In this document: positions 1 to 14,225 of the stretch, in pieces | How positions within the stretch are numbered: position 1 is the stretch's first letter | How the letters are laid out: each line of letters opens with the position of its first letter | NCBI GenBank assembly: GCA_028564675.1 | Contig: JAOVVO010000045.1 | Coordinates: 62,001-126,000, forward strand | Direction: 5' to 3' | DNA length: 64,000 nt | Origin: Onchocerca lupi | Lineage: Eukaryota > Nematoda > Chromadorea > Rhabditida > Onchocercidae | Notes under the pieces: generated by a model | Told to the model about the DNA's origin: nothing | Databases searched by the model: none | The model's input: only the letters and a program-made list of their open reading frames with translations | Position numbers and translations under genes: made by a program

Positions 1-3000
1 GAAATCGGACATGAACCAGCATAAATTATAATTACAATTCTCAATTAGCAGTACACTGTACTTACTTTGTAAACAAAACATATAAAACAGTCTTACGAAA
101 TGTTTGATCATATTTGTTTTGCATATAACTTTGCTTGCTCTTCCATCAATTATGATATTTGCATTGAGTGACAGATATAGAATTGTTGAACGAATTGGTA
201 AAGTTATGCATTTTTTTCTGCTTCTTCATTTCTCCTTCTTCAATATCTATTTTTGATCTCTGACCCTTGACTATAAGCTTTTTTTGCACCCTTTTAATGA
301 GAAAAAAATAGAAAATTATTCAAGATTTCAGGTAAAAGGCACTCATTCATTTGCATTATCTTTGATCGCATAAATATGATGACAGATGAATGAGTGATCT
401 TCTGTGAATCATAAGAATTTATTGGATTTGATTTGCTGTGAACAAAAAAAGTTAAATTGTGAAGTTTAAATTCAAAATCAAATTCTGAAGAGTTATCTTG
501 TGCAAAATTAGAAGTATGAATATATCTATCATGTCATGTCTCATGTGACATTAAAACCAATTTTTCAAATTATCAGTGCATGAAATTATTTTTTCCCCTT
601 AATCAATTACTGAATTCTGGTAATGTTTGTTGCAAATCTTCAATGAGTTTAACCAAAAATTTGCTGAGCAAAAAATTGAACAAAATGAATCAATCGTTCA
701 TTGTTATTGAATGACACATTCTTTCTGATGTCAAAGGTTAAGAAGATAAGAATGAATGGTTACTGTGAACAATTGACCTGAATAAGTGCAAACTGAGTGG
801 ATATTGAATAACAGTAACACCAACAAACTAATCGCCATGCAATAACTGGTTATCATTGCGCAACTTCAATTCATCGCCACAGTAGGTGATAAGACCAAAA
901 TGAACATTCGTTTAAATTAAGCAAATGAAATTAAACTATTATCTTTGATTGCAAGATATAAATTCAAATATATTTATCACTGATAGATATAGAGAGAGAG
1001 AAAAAGAGAGAAAAAAGAAAAAAAGTTGATAAAAGCGGTGTATTTTATAACAAAAGCAGCCGAAATAATGTTAAATTCTTAAAGTTTCAAATTTTTGGTA
1101 AATTATTTTGTACAAGTTTTTTTTCTTGTAGGCCAATTTCTGATAAATTAGTTCACAGCTAAAATGAAGCAAAATAACTCACGAAAAACGAAGATATCAT
1201 TGCCTCAAGAAAAAAGCTCAGTTTTGTCTTAAAATATAAATTCAAATATATTTATTATTTATATATATACTTAAAGATAGAGAGAGAAAAAGAGATGTAT
1301 TTTGGAACGGAAATTTTAGAAGTGGAATTAAATTTTTAAAAAAATTCCAAATTTCAAAAATATCATTTGTAATTTAAATTTACTGTGATGGAAAAATGCA
1401 GTGTTTTATAATTCATTTTGAAACTAATTTTGTTCTTCATTGTGTTAAGGAAATATTTAACATAGAAAAAAAAATGCCGAAAAATCATTGGTCAATTACT
1501 TAATTTAACTTCATATTTTAAAATAAAATCTGATTAAATGTTATTCTAACGGCTTATCAAAACTCAAAAAGTTATAGTGTTTGAGCAAATGCAACGAATT
1601 TTAAATCAGTATGAAATGATTTTCCAGATATACGAATAATTTTATCGATTCACTCGCATAAGTTTCATTACCATAAAATTATGAATATATTAATATAAGT
1701 AGAGAATAATTTTTGAAATTTTTCTAAAATTTTATTGAAATTTCAGCAAAATTTGGGCATAATTTTTCCGTGCGAGAAAGAAATTTGGCGTAAAATTGCT
1801 AATAAAATTAATCTAAAATTGTAATAATGATAATATTTACTTGAGATTAAAAGATGATGAAGAGAAATGAAATGTGTAAAGATTGTTGGCTGATGGAATG
1901 TAAACTACAACCTTAACACCACCACATCGGGTGACAAGTTGATATGAGAATCGAAGTCGCGTGTCGTCTTCATTACATGTAGTGCCATGTTTGCGAGGCA
2001 GGTCATATTATTATCAATAATTATGATCATCGTTATCATTATCATCGCTACCATCATCAGCAATAACCTTTTCAATAGTCATGAGAAGCTATAATCTCCT
2101 GTATACACACATGTCAACCCGATCATCTTCATAATAACAACTCATCTGACTGCTGATCATCATCTTAACTCTCTCATTTAATTTTATTTTATCCTTTTTG
2201 TTTTGTTAAAACAAGATTTCCATATTTCAGGAATTTTAGTCAAATTAAATTTGACAATAAAGAATATCCTGAAATACATAAATTTACTATTATTTTTGGT
2301 GTTATCAAAACCATCAGTTATTTATTCAGTGTGATAAGGTTTGAAATCATCTCGGTGATAATCATTCCCGGTAAACAGACTTTGTTCTCATTATATGAGA
2401 TTTGATAAGAAATCATTACAATTGTTTTTCCTGTATGATATCAAAAAATTTCTCCATATGGTAAGCATTCGAATTAATTTTTGCATTCTATGATTTTTAT
2501 TCAGCATATTTAAATCGAAATAATAGTGAAAATTTCAAAATAATATCAGTTTAGGAAAATTATGAGATTTTATCTATTTTTTTTCATAATACACAATAAG
2601 ATTGAATAAAAATTAATTTTCACGCATGAGTTTAAACTACTCTTAAAAATTGTAGAAAAATGGTTAATATCAATGAAATTGTGAGAAAATTATTAAAAAC
2701 CACAAATAATCGTTAATTATCATTTTTTTAAACAAAATATTCCTTAAAAATTTTTAAAAGGTAGGCTTCGAAAGTTTTATGGTTAAGATATTTAAAAGTA
2801 AAGCAAAATTTTGTTTGTTTACCACTTTTTCTCAATCTATGAATATATTAAAAAGGATTCTGCGCTTCATCAAAATTTCATTGGAGCAATTAAAATTTAA
2901 AAATTTCTGAAGACGAAAAGTGATATTTGGATTCTCATATTCCTCTTTTCATCATGGTACCAAACCACAAAGGTAAGCTTTTCCTAGATTTTTGTTGCTT

Positions 3001-3856
3001 TATTCATTGAAAAAAAAAAAAGAAAGAAAAAGATGCAATTTACAAATTTTGGAAAATCCGTAAATCTTTAAAATTAAACAATAATTCAGCAAAATAAATG
3101 CCAATAAGAATAACTTGAAAAAAACTGAAGATAAATTAATTGAAATATAAATGAAAATCAATTGCATTATAAATTTCATAAAAAGAGCCTCAAAAAATAA
3201 TAGATAAAAACTTTAGCTGCTTAATTATCAATTTTGAAATTCAGCTATTCCAAACTTTATTTTGAGAAGTCTGAATTCCAGTCGCAAAAATCTGATCCAG
3301 CGATTGTTTCTGTTTTCTTTGCCATAAAAATAATTAAAAATGAGAAAAAGTAGAAATTTCAGAAGCTAGCAAAATACCGGATCTTACTTCAAACATGAGA
3401 ATTTATCGTCCGATAGTTTCATTTCCATTTCTTTCTTTCTGCCTCTTCTCCTTCTGTTTTTCAAAATTCGATTCTTGGTGACAGCGTTGGAAATCTATAA
3501 ATTTAGTTAACTGTTCAACAGCACTCACCTTTTTTTCAGTTTATCGTCAGAATATTTGTCATTCTTGCAATAACCCGCTTTAGCAATCCATGAATGGAAA
3601 ATGATTTAGAATCCATTGGTTGCTCGACTGGATTACGATAGCTGTGGGTAGGAGAAAGGCGTGGCGTAAGTGCAAACGTAGGAGCATTTTTCCATCCTCC
3701 AAAGCGAGAGACGTGATTGCTGCATGTTTCCGAATTATGCCGTGGATGGATCCCCGTTGAGCTTCTAATCGTTATTGTGATCCTGAGGTGGTCCTCTACC
3801 TGAATCGAACTACTCTTCTCGGAAGCAACCTATCACGAAATCATTTACCCCCGTTG
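1..3856. other. non-coding region upstream of the ZIC/REF-2 gene
   Basis: No exon was recognised on either strand. The sequence is AT-rich with poly-A/T and purine runs. It holds a diverged direct duplication (about 955-1100 and 1234-1350). A less AT-rich block at about 1890-2165 is rich in ATC/ATT trinucleotides. Another less AT-rich patch at about 3590-3780 probably represents the 5' UTR or promoter, since it lies directly before exon 1. The reading frame of exon 1 is closed upstream by a TGA at 3758, so any coding sequence further upstream would need an extra exon. Confidence 0.6.
955..1350. repeat. diverged direct duplication, two copies about 280 bp apart
   Basis: Both copies start with the same 20-odd bases (ATAAATTCAAATATATTTAT, at about 958 and 1236). 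Each is followed by a GATAGAGAGAGAAAAAGAGA-like purine run, then by TGTATTTT and a weakly similar AT-rich tail. The first copy runs about 955-1100, the second about 1234-1350. Neither has an open reading frame. Confidence 0.6.
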
Positions 3857-6800
3857 ATGCTCACTCCAGGATACCAACATCCGCTGCAGCATCATCAACC
3901 AATTCCGGCCACCAATTGCGCACCCGGCATTACTACCCCATCTCCAACCGTTTTGCCATCATTTAACGTTACAAGTCATCTATCGACCGGGTATGACAAC
4001 TCTTCATCATTTCTTTTCCAACCTTACTTAATTCTCTGCACTTATCAAACTTATGGAAAGTTTGTTTTATTTGGAAAAAAAACTTTGGAACCAAATTTGC
4101 CATTAAATGTCGCCAGTTATCTTGTCATCATTTTATAGTAAATTGCAAAAAAAGGCAGAAAGAAAGAAGATATATCATCTTATCATTTTATCACTTAAAT
4201 AGTCAAATAAGATAGGGTATTTAGTAAAGTCTTCATCTCAGAATATACTTGCCAACAATTTTACCACCATTTAATGTTATCTATCGATCAGGTATAATTA
4301 CGAGTTCTTCATCACTTCTTACTTAAGCTTAAATAATTTTAGGTATCAAATGAAGTGTCTCTTTAATTGATCAAACTTTTAAACTGGATTTATCCCTAAA
4401 TGACTTCATTTATTTTGTTATCATTTTATAATTATATTGTAGAAAAAAAAAAGAAAGTAAAGATATAATCCTAACAGTTTATCACTCAACTAGATACTGT
4501 ATTTTTTAACAAAATTTTCATCTCAGACTGTGGATCTTTTAAGAAAAAATGATCATAATCAATCTGCCTAACAGTATTATCACTTTTGTTCTTGAATTAC
4601 TGTTCTATTTTATAATTTTCATATTGGAGCCTTTTTAATCAAAAATTTAATTTGTAAACTTCAGTAAATTTTTAGAAAATAGATTGATTGAGATTTTATT
4701 TGATTCTTTTAATACCTTCAAATTACATAAATGCTGCTCAAATCGTATGCTTTAAATTATAATTTTGTAGAATATTTATTCGAATATCGAAGTTTGAAAA
4801 TTTGATTCTTTTTCGAAATGTTTTTTGATTGTAAAAAAGAAATGAAAAGACTTTTTCATCCTAAAATTATGAAAATATTGAGTTTGTTTTGGGCACACAT
4901 ACTTGGCCAACTATTAATAAAGCTCAGCTGGAAGCAATTCAAAATCTTTGAATAAGTTGGATTACTAGCATAGCTATTTCGGTAACTATTTTTACATAAA
5001 ACTGCAAATAAGTTGGGGAGAAAGTAGATTAAGATGTTATTTTTAAATAACAATAGAATTACTGAATGATTACTGTTATTTTTTTTTTTTTTACAAATTA
5101 TGGTAAAAATGAATTTGGATTGTGTAGAAAAATTTGTTCAGAATTTCTACTTGATTCGGATTATTGCGCATTTTTCAGACCTGCTCAACTTCCAAATATC
5201 CCGGAAAAGGAAGTCGGAAGTACAATCATTCCTGGAAATGGCTATAATCCGGGAGGTTATTACCAGTCTATGGTACCGCCACAACCTGCATTTGGACAGC
5301 AACTATTCATCAAAAATGGTGTTTATTTATTTAAAAATTCAACGAATTTAGAATCTTTCGGACTAGTAAATATGACAAATCAATTGCTAATTGCTCTAAT
5401 CTAATTTTGAATTCATTTCTCGTTTTCAGAAAATGGTTATGGATCACGTGGAGCTACTTTCGGGCCAGATATGTATTTTACTCCTGAGGCTCCACTCATG
5501 CAAAATTCATGTCTGTTCAGTTCCGCACCAGTATCGACAACAACTGATTATTCGTGTAATCTCATCAAGTCGGATCCTGAAACATTTTTCGGTCATTCAT
5601 GTTCATCACATCCGTTCGTTCCACCTCATTATCCGCATTTTCCGTTTTCCATGCAACCGATGACATCAGGCACAACGGGTAGTAACTATCTCCAGAATCC
5701 AATTCAATGTCAATGGATCGAAGTTGGTGCTAAAATCGAGAAGAAATTTCCGAAAAAAAAAATCACATCTTTTTGTATTTAAATAATAAACATGTTCTGA
5801 CGATTCTTTTTCAGAATTCCATTTTTCATTCATTCTAAAAAGTTGCTTAAAACATTTTTGACACATTTCTTCTCTTAGTTATTCAAATGAAAAATTTAGT
5901 GGTATGATGTTGAATGAAAACAATCTTAGCAATTTTGCTATAAATTGAAATTTTTGAGTTTTTTTTTCGAAATTTATAGAAATTAATCAGAATTCGTTTG
6001 AGTTTTACTTATTTGTTCATATATTACAGCGCAATAGGATATGCGGTCGATTATTTTACTCCATCGAACATATCGTATCCCATCTTCAACATGAACATGT
6101 GGGTGTGTCAGATAGCACCTTTCATATCTGTCAATGGAAAGATTGCTCAAGAAGGGGGAAAATTTTTAAAGTATGATAAGATGATAAGATTAATTTTATT
6201 ACATCAAAGATATGATAAACTATTAATTAGTGATTTATTTACATCAGAGATCATCTCGGAAACCGATTGAATAATTCTCGTTAATGGGACAGATTTAAGC
6301 AAGCAAGGAGATATCAAACAGATTGAAATAGATCATGTAACAATGAAATGAATAGAATTCAACTATAGATGGATGAGAGAGAAGGGAAATCTTAATGTCT
6401 CTTTCTATCACTACTGATAATTCGTCCGATCACTGATAATAATTCATTTGTAGCAATTTTGACCGAAGAATGCATGAGTAGAGAGATCTGAAGTAAAATA
6501 AGTTGATATCGGAGAAAAGTAAAGGAAGATAAAGGTAGGAGATGAACACTATGAAGTAAGATGAAGGTAGATGTACATACAAATTGAATGAAAAAAATGA
6601 AAATAATTCTCTTCAAATTCACGTTTTCAGGCAAAATACAAACTTGTAAATCATATTCGGGTACATACGGGTGAAAGGCCATTTCCATGTACAATGTGCT
6701 CAAAAGTTTTTGCACGGAGCGAAAATCTAAAAATTCATCAAAGAACGCATACAGGTTTTGCCATTATCATCGATATTTCTGCACTAATATTAATCATAAC

Positions 6801-9800
6801 GAACATTTTATCACTATTAACAGTATTATTGATTATTAATTGATTATCACCATCTCTATAGATTTATTCTCGACGATAAATCTTAATTGTATAATATCTC
6901 CTACAGCATTATATAATTCCTTTTATAATTCATTTCACTAAAAAATTGAAATGGTTTGGATTTTGATTATCATTAGATCTAATAACATTATTGATTATCA
7001 TTGATTATCACTATTGCAGCAAGTTTCTTAATAATTCTTTCACAGTATTACATAATCCTTTTCATAATTGGTAACTCATTTCGTTAGAAAACTGTAGTGA
7101 TTTGGATTCGGATTCTGATTTTTATTAGGTTGAAGTCCCACTCGACTTTCTTAATAATCCACTCATAAGAGAAATATACAATAGAACAGCTGGATCCTCC
7201 GTTACCTATCCTTTATCTTGATCGTCTATTATTGTTTCCTTCAAGCACATAAGGCATCATCATCTCTCATTTTTGTCAAAATCAATTCAAATGTCAGATT
7301 TGATCTAATCCGTTGGAATAAAAATCATAATTTCGGACGAAATTGACGCAGAAAGATAAGTTTTGGACTGCCTAATTCACATTTTTCAACTGGAAAATTA
7401 AGAAAAGGAAAAGATTTTTCATCTGTCAACTAAAGCAATTTAATCTATCAAAACTTTAACTAAAAGTCTGAGAGATCTAAAAAAGTATTTTTGCATTGAT
7501 CGATTATCTTGGAAGTAACTTTCGTCAACATATCATTTTATATTAACGTATCAGACTTTAATCCTCCAAATTGATGACAATAATTCTATTAGCTTTTGCG
7601 TTACAGTAATATTTTGGATAAGAAACAGAAAGAGATGGAATGACACATTTTAGGATAAAAACTGAAAATTCAATAAATAAAAATTGAAATTTAAAAATAA
7701 TTTTTCGCGTTTTGTTGCAAAATTATTTGGACTTATATCAATATGCGTACTACAAATTCACACTATGGTCGAAATTTTTATTTTTTTCATTTTTGTCAGA
7801 AAATTGAAAGAATTTTCAAGAGCTCCCAAATAGGTCTATTCAATGGTACCATAATAATAGATAGGTAACATAACACCTGCTCATTGCATCAGCTAGTGAA
7901 CTAAATAAACAAAACACTTAAGTGTACTATAATTGGGTAACCCTCGAAACAACCAACAATTATTTGTTACATTGCATTGTGTACCAATTTTGAGAAACTC
8001 TGAAAAATTAAGCTTAAAATTTAATTTTTCTCTGCTTGATTTCAGATTGTGAACAGTTGGAAACAAACATCTGTATGATTCTGCAATAGATGATTTCTTT
8101 TATTATTTGATCTTTTGTTAACATCAACAAATTTTTTTCAGATATTTTAATATCTAATCGTATCAGGAAAAGGAAACAAGATCGCAATCATATGAAACCT
8201 TATTAATTAGTCAATCAATTATTCAAACATCAGAAAAATTATTCAACAATTTAAATTTCTTTATCAAAAACGCATTGCAAAAAAATGTTCAAAATGAATT
8301 GATTCCTGAATCAATAGATTCAAATTATTTTGCGAATTCGTTTGAAAAATTCAAGATTGAAAATTTCTGTTAATTTAAAACAATCAACTTAACAATCATT
8401 ATAATCATTTGGATTGTGTAAAATCATAATTTTTTGCAAAGAATTGTGAAAAAGAAGTATTTTCTCCGCCATTTCTTTCGATTATTAAAGAAAGTCAAAA
8501 TTCTGCATTATATTCAATTCCGGCTATTATTGCTACTATTCATTCATTCATTCATTCATCTGCAAATTCATTTGTTCTACAGAATAGTTTTTTCAATGGT
8601 TTAAAGATTGGTAGGAAGTCCGACATCTGGCCTAAGAACTAGCCTATTCATCCAGATGACTAATAAATCCTCATTATCACAGTTATTTTATTTGATGCGA
8701 TGTGAAACATCAAGGATAATCATATTAAATGACTTTCCATCAATTGCCAATATTGCTTATTCTTCAAGAAATGCCCAAAAAGTTTCAATTTTCTAACTTA
8801 AATTGAAAAATTTTTGCTTCAACAAGCAAATTTCATTTCATTAATTGTGATGATACTTTCGTTTCTAGGTGATAAACCGTTTACTTGTACACATCCTGGC
8901 TGCGATCGCAAATTCGCTAATAGTAGCGATCGCAAAAAACATATGCATGTTCATACGAATGATAAGCCGTACGAATGCAAAATTAATGGATGTCGCAAAT
9001 CATATACACATCCTTCCTCACTTCGAAAACATTTAAAGGTATATTTCTTGATTTTTAGTGTAACTTCAGGATTTTTTATTTCGTTTTATTTCATTATTCA
9101 ATTTTGAGTTTCAATCTAGCAATTAGCTTCATAAAATTAAGAAATTTAATTAAAATCCAAACTTTTGTATATTTACAAGCGTGTATTTCTAAGTTTCTTA
9201 TTTTTAAAAGTTTCAATTATTTCTACCATTCTATTTTATTTTCCTTTCGTTTATGTGTGATACGAAACTTTTTCCTATAAAAAATACTTTCAACGAAAAA
9301 TGATTGAAATCTAAAAGTCTGTATCATTGACTTTTTGAAGTTAATTTTGCTAGGATTTAGGTTGAAAATTATTTAAAAGTTAATAAAAAATGAATAAATT
9401 TTATGATTATTTAATATTTTCTTACTCCATTCGTTTAATACTTTTAGACAATAAATCTTAACTTATCTGCATGTTTTCTATTTTGCCTTATTTTCAAACT
9501 TTTAGTAATTTAGGACATGGAATTCATTCATTTAGCAAGAAACAATAGCAATTTTTTCTCAACAAAATCTTACAAATCCGAAAAGTTAATAATTAAATTT
9601 TGTTATTGATTAATTTGGTCAAATGCAACATTCTTTTTGTTTGTTTACTGTTACCTGATCTTTGATCTATTTGATACATAATGTCTTAAAAGTTACATTA
9701 ACTTTCTATGTTCTGAATGTGATAAGTGACCTTAAAGTGCTAAGAGGTCAAGCCATCTATCACGAAATGCCTAATAGGTTGTAGTCACATTGTTTGTAGC

Positions 9801-12264
9801 TTTTCAGCCGATAAATCGGTTTGCTTTTGTTGGCTTCCCAATAATTACTTCCGTTGATCGATGAAATTAGCCATCTCTTAGACACTTACTAGGTACAATG
9901 AAGTTGCTGTTGGAAATGGTAAAACTAGAAATTCTAAAAAATTAAACTTATCAGCTTATTTTACTTCGCATTAAATCCGAACCTCCACATCAATCAAAAA
10001 TTATGACCAATTTTCACAAAAATTGAAGATCATGGCGAAATTTTGAAATATTTCAATGCTTTCGATTACTATTTCAAAATCTATTCAAAATCTTATTACT
10101 AAAATTATTTAACAAATCTTACATAAATTTAACAAATTTCTTGATTAAATCATTTTACTTAAATTTGGCTTCATTCCAAATTTCATTAGCAACTTATTTT
10201 GCAATTAAATCCGAATATCTCCTCGTCAAATTAGTAATTTATACCCAATTTTCTCAAAAATTTAAGAGACTGTGAGCGCGCGCATAGTTAATCTTATAAT
10301 TATCCTGGTTAAGGTCATCAGGTAGTTGCTGTAGTATTATTACCAAAAATAGGTAATCTCCTACTTCCTTCTCAATTAATTATTCCATCCGTTTTTTCCT
10401 TATCTCCGATGGAATTAGGAAAAGTAAATTTGTTCCGGTTCAGATTACATGCAAATGATTCAATCATTTTGATCGATATTTGCGTGCAATGACAATTTGA
10501 GGACATATTGTGAAGGGATCAATTGAGGTTAAAGTTCACGATAAAGATATAAATTGCATTAGACATACTATAAATTATCACTATTTTTGTTGTCATTATT
10601 TTAGTTATTATTATAAAGTAAATATAAATATTAGACATTAATTTTTTTATTGATTGGATTTAAATAATCGATTGAATTATTGAAATTAAATCCTATAAAG
10701 ATCAATTACGCTATTTAAATCTATAATTTCAAATCACTTCAAATATGTTGATAATAATTAAAATAATTTTTACTTTTTCTCTCTTGAAGATTAACTTTAA
10801 TTGCAATATTTTGTGAAAGAGTAAGTTTGAATACGATATTTCATCTATAGTTATTGATTATTTAAATTGCAACTAGTAATTCAAAGTTTATAAAAATTAG
10901 ATGTCATTGTTCTAGTTTTTTCCAGTCGTGTTGATTGAGCAATTTTGGAAACAAATCACAGATTTCAAAAAAAAAAGAATTTTAAATTGCTGAACCACCT
11001 GCACTGCAATGGATACGGTAACTGATGTATGATTTGTCCGCCCTACACGGCAGTAGTGATTTCTCATTTCAAAAAGTAAAAAAATGTGGTCTTCCCACAA
11101 AATCAATTTTTCCTTTCTGACAATTATTTCATGCCAACCAACAAAAATGAATATTCCATGAGAAAATTACGAACGCAGAAAAATAAATACTAATTAATAT
11201 TTAAAAATAATGATTATTTACTTTTACGTAAAATTATTAAATTTAAGCACTTAATAAAATTAGATTGGAAAATCAGATGCAACAGATTAATTTTGGAATA
11301 TAATATTGGATCAATCGTAACTGATCTTACGTTTCCTTCAGATACACTGTAAAAGTAGCCAAGGTTTATCACCGGATCTAGAAGGAAGTGGTGATAACGG
11401 ACAAACAAGTGCCAATGATACCGTTAACACTCCCGCAACAGCAATCACTGCTCCTTCACTATCTTCAGAACAATCCTTTCAATTGACACCGGAATCTCAT
11501 CGCTCATTATTTTTGAATCCGATCCATCCGGTCAATCAACGATTCCCCAGGTTTTCAGCAAATAATCCGGTATTCTCTTATTCATCATTATAATCAGCAG
11601 AATTGGAAATTAGTTTAATAATCCAGATTTAAACTGAATACTTCGCAGACTATTTTTAAATACTAAGATAATTAAATCTTAAATACTTCTACTTTGCCGA
11701 TTAAAAACTTTAATTGACTTACAGGTTAAAATTTTCATCTGTTTCATCAGTAACTTCATGAATTTCATCTAGATGAAAGTTCAATTTCTTGATTTTATTA
11801 TGTTGGGCTAATTTAAATTAACGAGCAATTGATATATTACTAGAAAGCATGAAAATTTCCAAAATGACAACTTGTTTCGTAAATAATTTAAAAAATTGTT
11901 TACTAACTTGTGTTAGTAGATTTTACAATTATGTTCATAATATTGGTACAATAAGATTTATTCATTAAATATGATAAAGTTAAAACTAAATTTTTGGATT
12001 AATAATCAAGATTAAATTGGAATTAAAAAATCGTCTTAAAAGCATAATTAACTATTTTTCATATTTTTCTAAACTTCGCAAAAATTTTTTTGAAAATTTT
12101 TTTTTAAAGATTCTTTAAAAATTCTTTTCTAGACGATGCATGGTGGCTTTGTTACATCTAATCCGTATCAAACTCCAAATACGATGATGCCGACAAGCGG
12201 AAGCTTTCAACTATCTGATTTTAATGTTTATACACATTTTCCACCAAAAATGTCTATTCCATAA
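3857..12264 (+). CDS. ref-2: ZIC-family five-zinc-finger transcription factor (REF-2 orthologue)
   Basis: A nuclear C2H2 factor of the ZIC/GLI class; in animals these act in neural and epidermal patterning. Exons: 3857-3990, 5179-5318, 5430-5722, 6030-6170, 6631-6754, 8869-9038, 11342-11569, 12133-12264. All junctions agree in phase and give about 453 aa. Zinc fingers lie at about residues 185-337. ZF1 is split by intron 3 (CQWIE, then RICGRLF with HIVSHLQHEH). ZF2 is HICQWKDCSRRGKIFKAKYK. ZF3 begins CTMCSKVFARSENLKIH, ZF4 begins CTHPGCDRKFANSSDRKKH, and ZF5 is split LRKHLK / IHC. The N-terminal part is rich in Pro, Ser, Gly and Tyr; the C-terminal tail (PTMHGGFVTSNPY...) has no known domain. 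The ATG at 3857 is the first in frame after the TGA at 3758, so the start is uncertain and a further 5' exon is possible. Introns 5 and 6 exceed 2 kb. AATAAA signals lie at 12667 and 12725. Confidence 0.93.
3944..4526 (+). repeat. about 300-bp tandem duplication covering the 3' end of ZIC exon 1
   Basis: Copy A (3944-4241) contains the last 47 bases of exon 1, its donor and 250 bases of intron. Copy B (4252-4526) repeats it with divergence. CCAACCGTTTTGCCATCATT corresponds to CCAACAATTTTACCACCATT; both have TCTATCG followed by a GGTAT donor, then CTTCATCA, TTATCATTTTAT, an A-rich AGAAAG tract, TTTATCACT, and end in TTCATCTCAG. Copy B lacks 7 bases inside the exon-like part, so it is out of phase with exon 2. 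Confidence 0.75.
8537..8560. repeat. ATTC tetranucleotide microsatellite
   Basis: A run of about five CATT/ATTC units lies in ZIC intron 5, 300 bases before exon 6. It has no other visible feature. Confidence 0.8.
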
Positions 12265-14081
12265 GTCGAAATTTAGAATTTTTCTCCTGAAATTATTGAT
12301 TTTTTCACTGTTACGTTTGATTGATCATTTTTTTATTACTTTGTACAGATCTTTCTTCGTCCAGTTTTCTTTGTCACAGGAATTTCATGATCATGTAATG
12401 ATGATTCTGTAGATTCAAATAGGCAGGATGCATCGCAGAACTAACTGCATTATAAATTCATCATTGCATTATAAAATCCAACCAGGAAATCTTGTGAAAA
12501 AGATAAAGCAACATTTAGTAGAAATGTTTTCTGCAAAATATATCTTCGGATTTTACAAATAGAATTGGATTTATTAATTAATATTCTCCTAATAATTATT
12601 ATTTAAAGATATGCCTGTTCACTTATAGGTTTTCATGTAATTTCTCATTTGAATTGATCTAATTAAAATAAATTCTGTTAAAGTGTTAATTTCGGATACG
12701 TGCATCAATATGTGTGAAAACGAAAATAAATTTGTTTATTTGAAATAAAAAAGAATTTTAAATTAATTTGTTTTTCCCTTAGCAATAATCTCAATATTTC
12801 ATATGAAATAAATCACTTGATAAAATTGTTCGCAAATCTAAAATTATTATCAATTTTATTAGATTTTGTACGACCAACTAATAAGGGTATAGTGTATTGT
12901 AAACCATTGGTTTGTTAGACAAATGTTGCGTCATCGTTGCGCTATGTATGATAGTATTTTGGCTTATTTACCTGTCTATTTATTTGTCGGGAAATGTCAA
13001 TGTGGAAAAAAACAACCAAATCATACCGAAGCTACTTGTTCTTTGTTTTAAATAAACAAACAAATAGGCCAAAGTTAGGACAAATACAAAAGAGGAATTT
13101 CTAATCGATGGAAAACTATAGAAGCTTAAAGTCGGTTGAGTTCTGATGATCTATTTTCGGATGTCCTGAATGGCGTAACGTGTCACTGTCATCCTGACTT
13201 GTTGCATATTAGTAGGATAAGAGTACCAACATTCAATATTGTACTAATTAATCCGCTCTAGCGGTATGTTTCTTTTGATGATGGATTATAATTACGTTCG
13301 AAGGACAAATACTAACTGCTGCTAAATGTCCTCAAAATGACACGAGTACCACTGATTCTGTTTTCCTTTACTAATAAAACAGAACTTGATTTTAGTGAAA
13401 AAGTGGCTTGTACTTTGTCATGAAATTTCATTTCAATAAAAGAAAAATCAAAAAGCTATTGTAATATGAGAAATTATTTTATGCGCTATTTTTCTTGTTA
13501 CAATGAAAGTTAATTTGACTGGAATGAAAATGGGAAATGAAAAGGAATTCAATCCTGAAAAAAAGAAAGAAAAGAAAAAAGGAAAATCAATCATCGAAGT
13601 TACACTTTTTACGCGATAAAACTATGCGAATTTTGGAAATATTTGGATCATTGATTTAAAAAAAAAGATTAATTTAATAATTGAAAAGCAATCGTATATG
13701 ATAAATTTATGATGAATAGTGATGGTATCATCGAAATAAAGATTGGTGAAATGCAAACAAACTTTTCTCAGATTTCTGATAACGATGATGATATCATTCA
13801 ATTGCAAGTGTTGGTATGCATGCGATAGTATATTTGAAAATATCTCATGCATAATATTTAATTTCTCATGAAGAAAAAGTACGGTGAAAGTTGTTGTGGT
13901 ACTCTTAAATTGTATAAATTTAACAATTTATATGTGTGTGTGTCATTAGTAGCAAAGCGGGTGCTAGAAACGATGTCAACATTTTTGTCGGATTTTCATC
14001 TCTCAGAATGATTGATGATACGGTGGGAAAGTGTGAATTGCGACCGCAAATCATGACACTCTCTACAACCAGCGCCTTCAA

Positions 14082-14112
14082 TTACTATAATATAATTGTG
14101 ATATTATAGTAA
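14082..14112. repeat. perfect 12-bp inverted repeat with a 7-base loop
   Basis: TTACTATAATAT (14082-14093) and ATATTATAGTAA (14101-14112) are exact reverse complements around AATTGTG. The arms are AT-only apart from one pair. No T-run or gene end is adjacent, so a terminator role is not supported. Confidence 0.75.
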
Positions 14113-14225
14113 CATTCTGCTTTACTGCCATTAAGGGACTTTTAATCTTTCTATTCAAAATATGTAAATTTTATACTCTTATTATTGCCGAGAATGTTGC
14201 AGTATTTCAAGTTTATATGAATGAT

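Noticed and set aside
14082..14112. Hairpin as a transcription terminator
   Set aside because: The window is eukaryotic, and no gene end or T-run adjoins it, so it is listed only as an inverted repeat.
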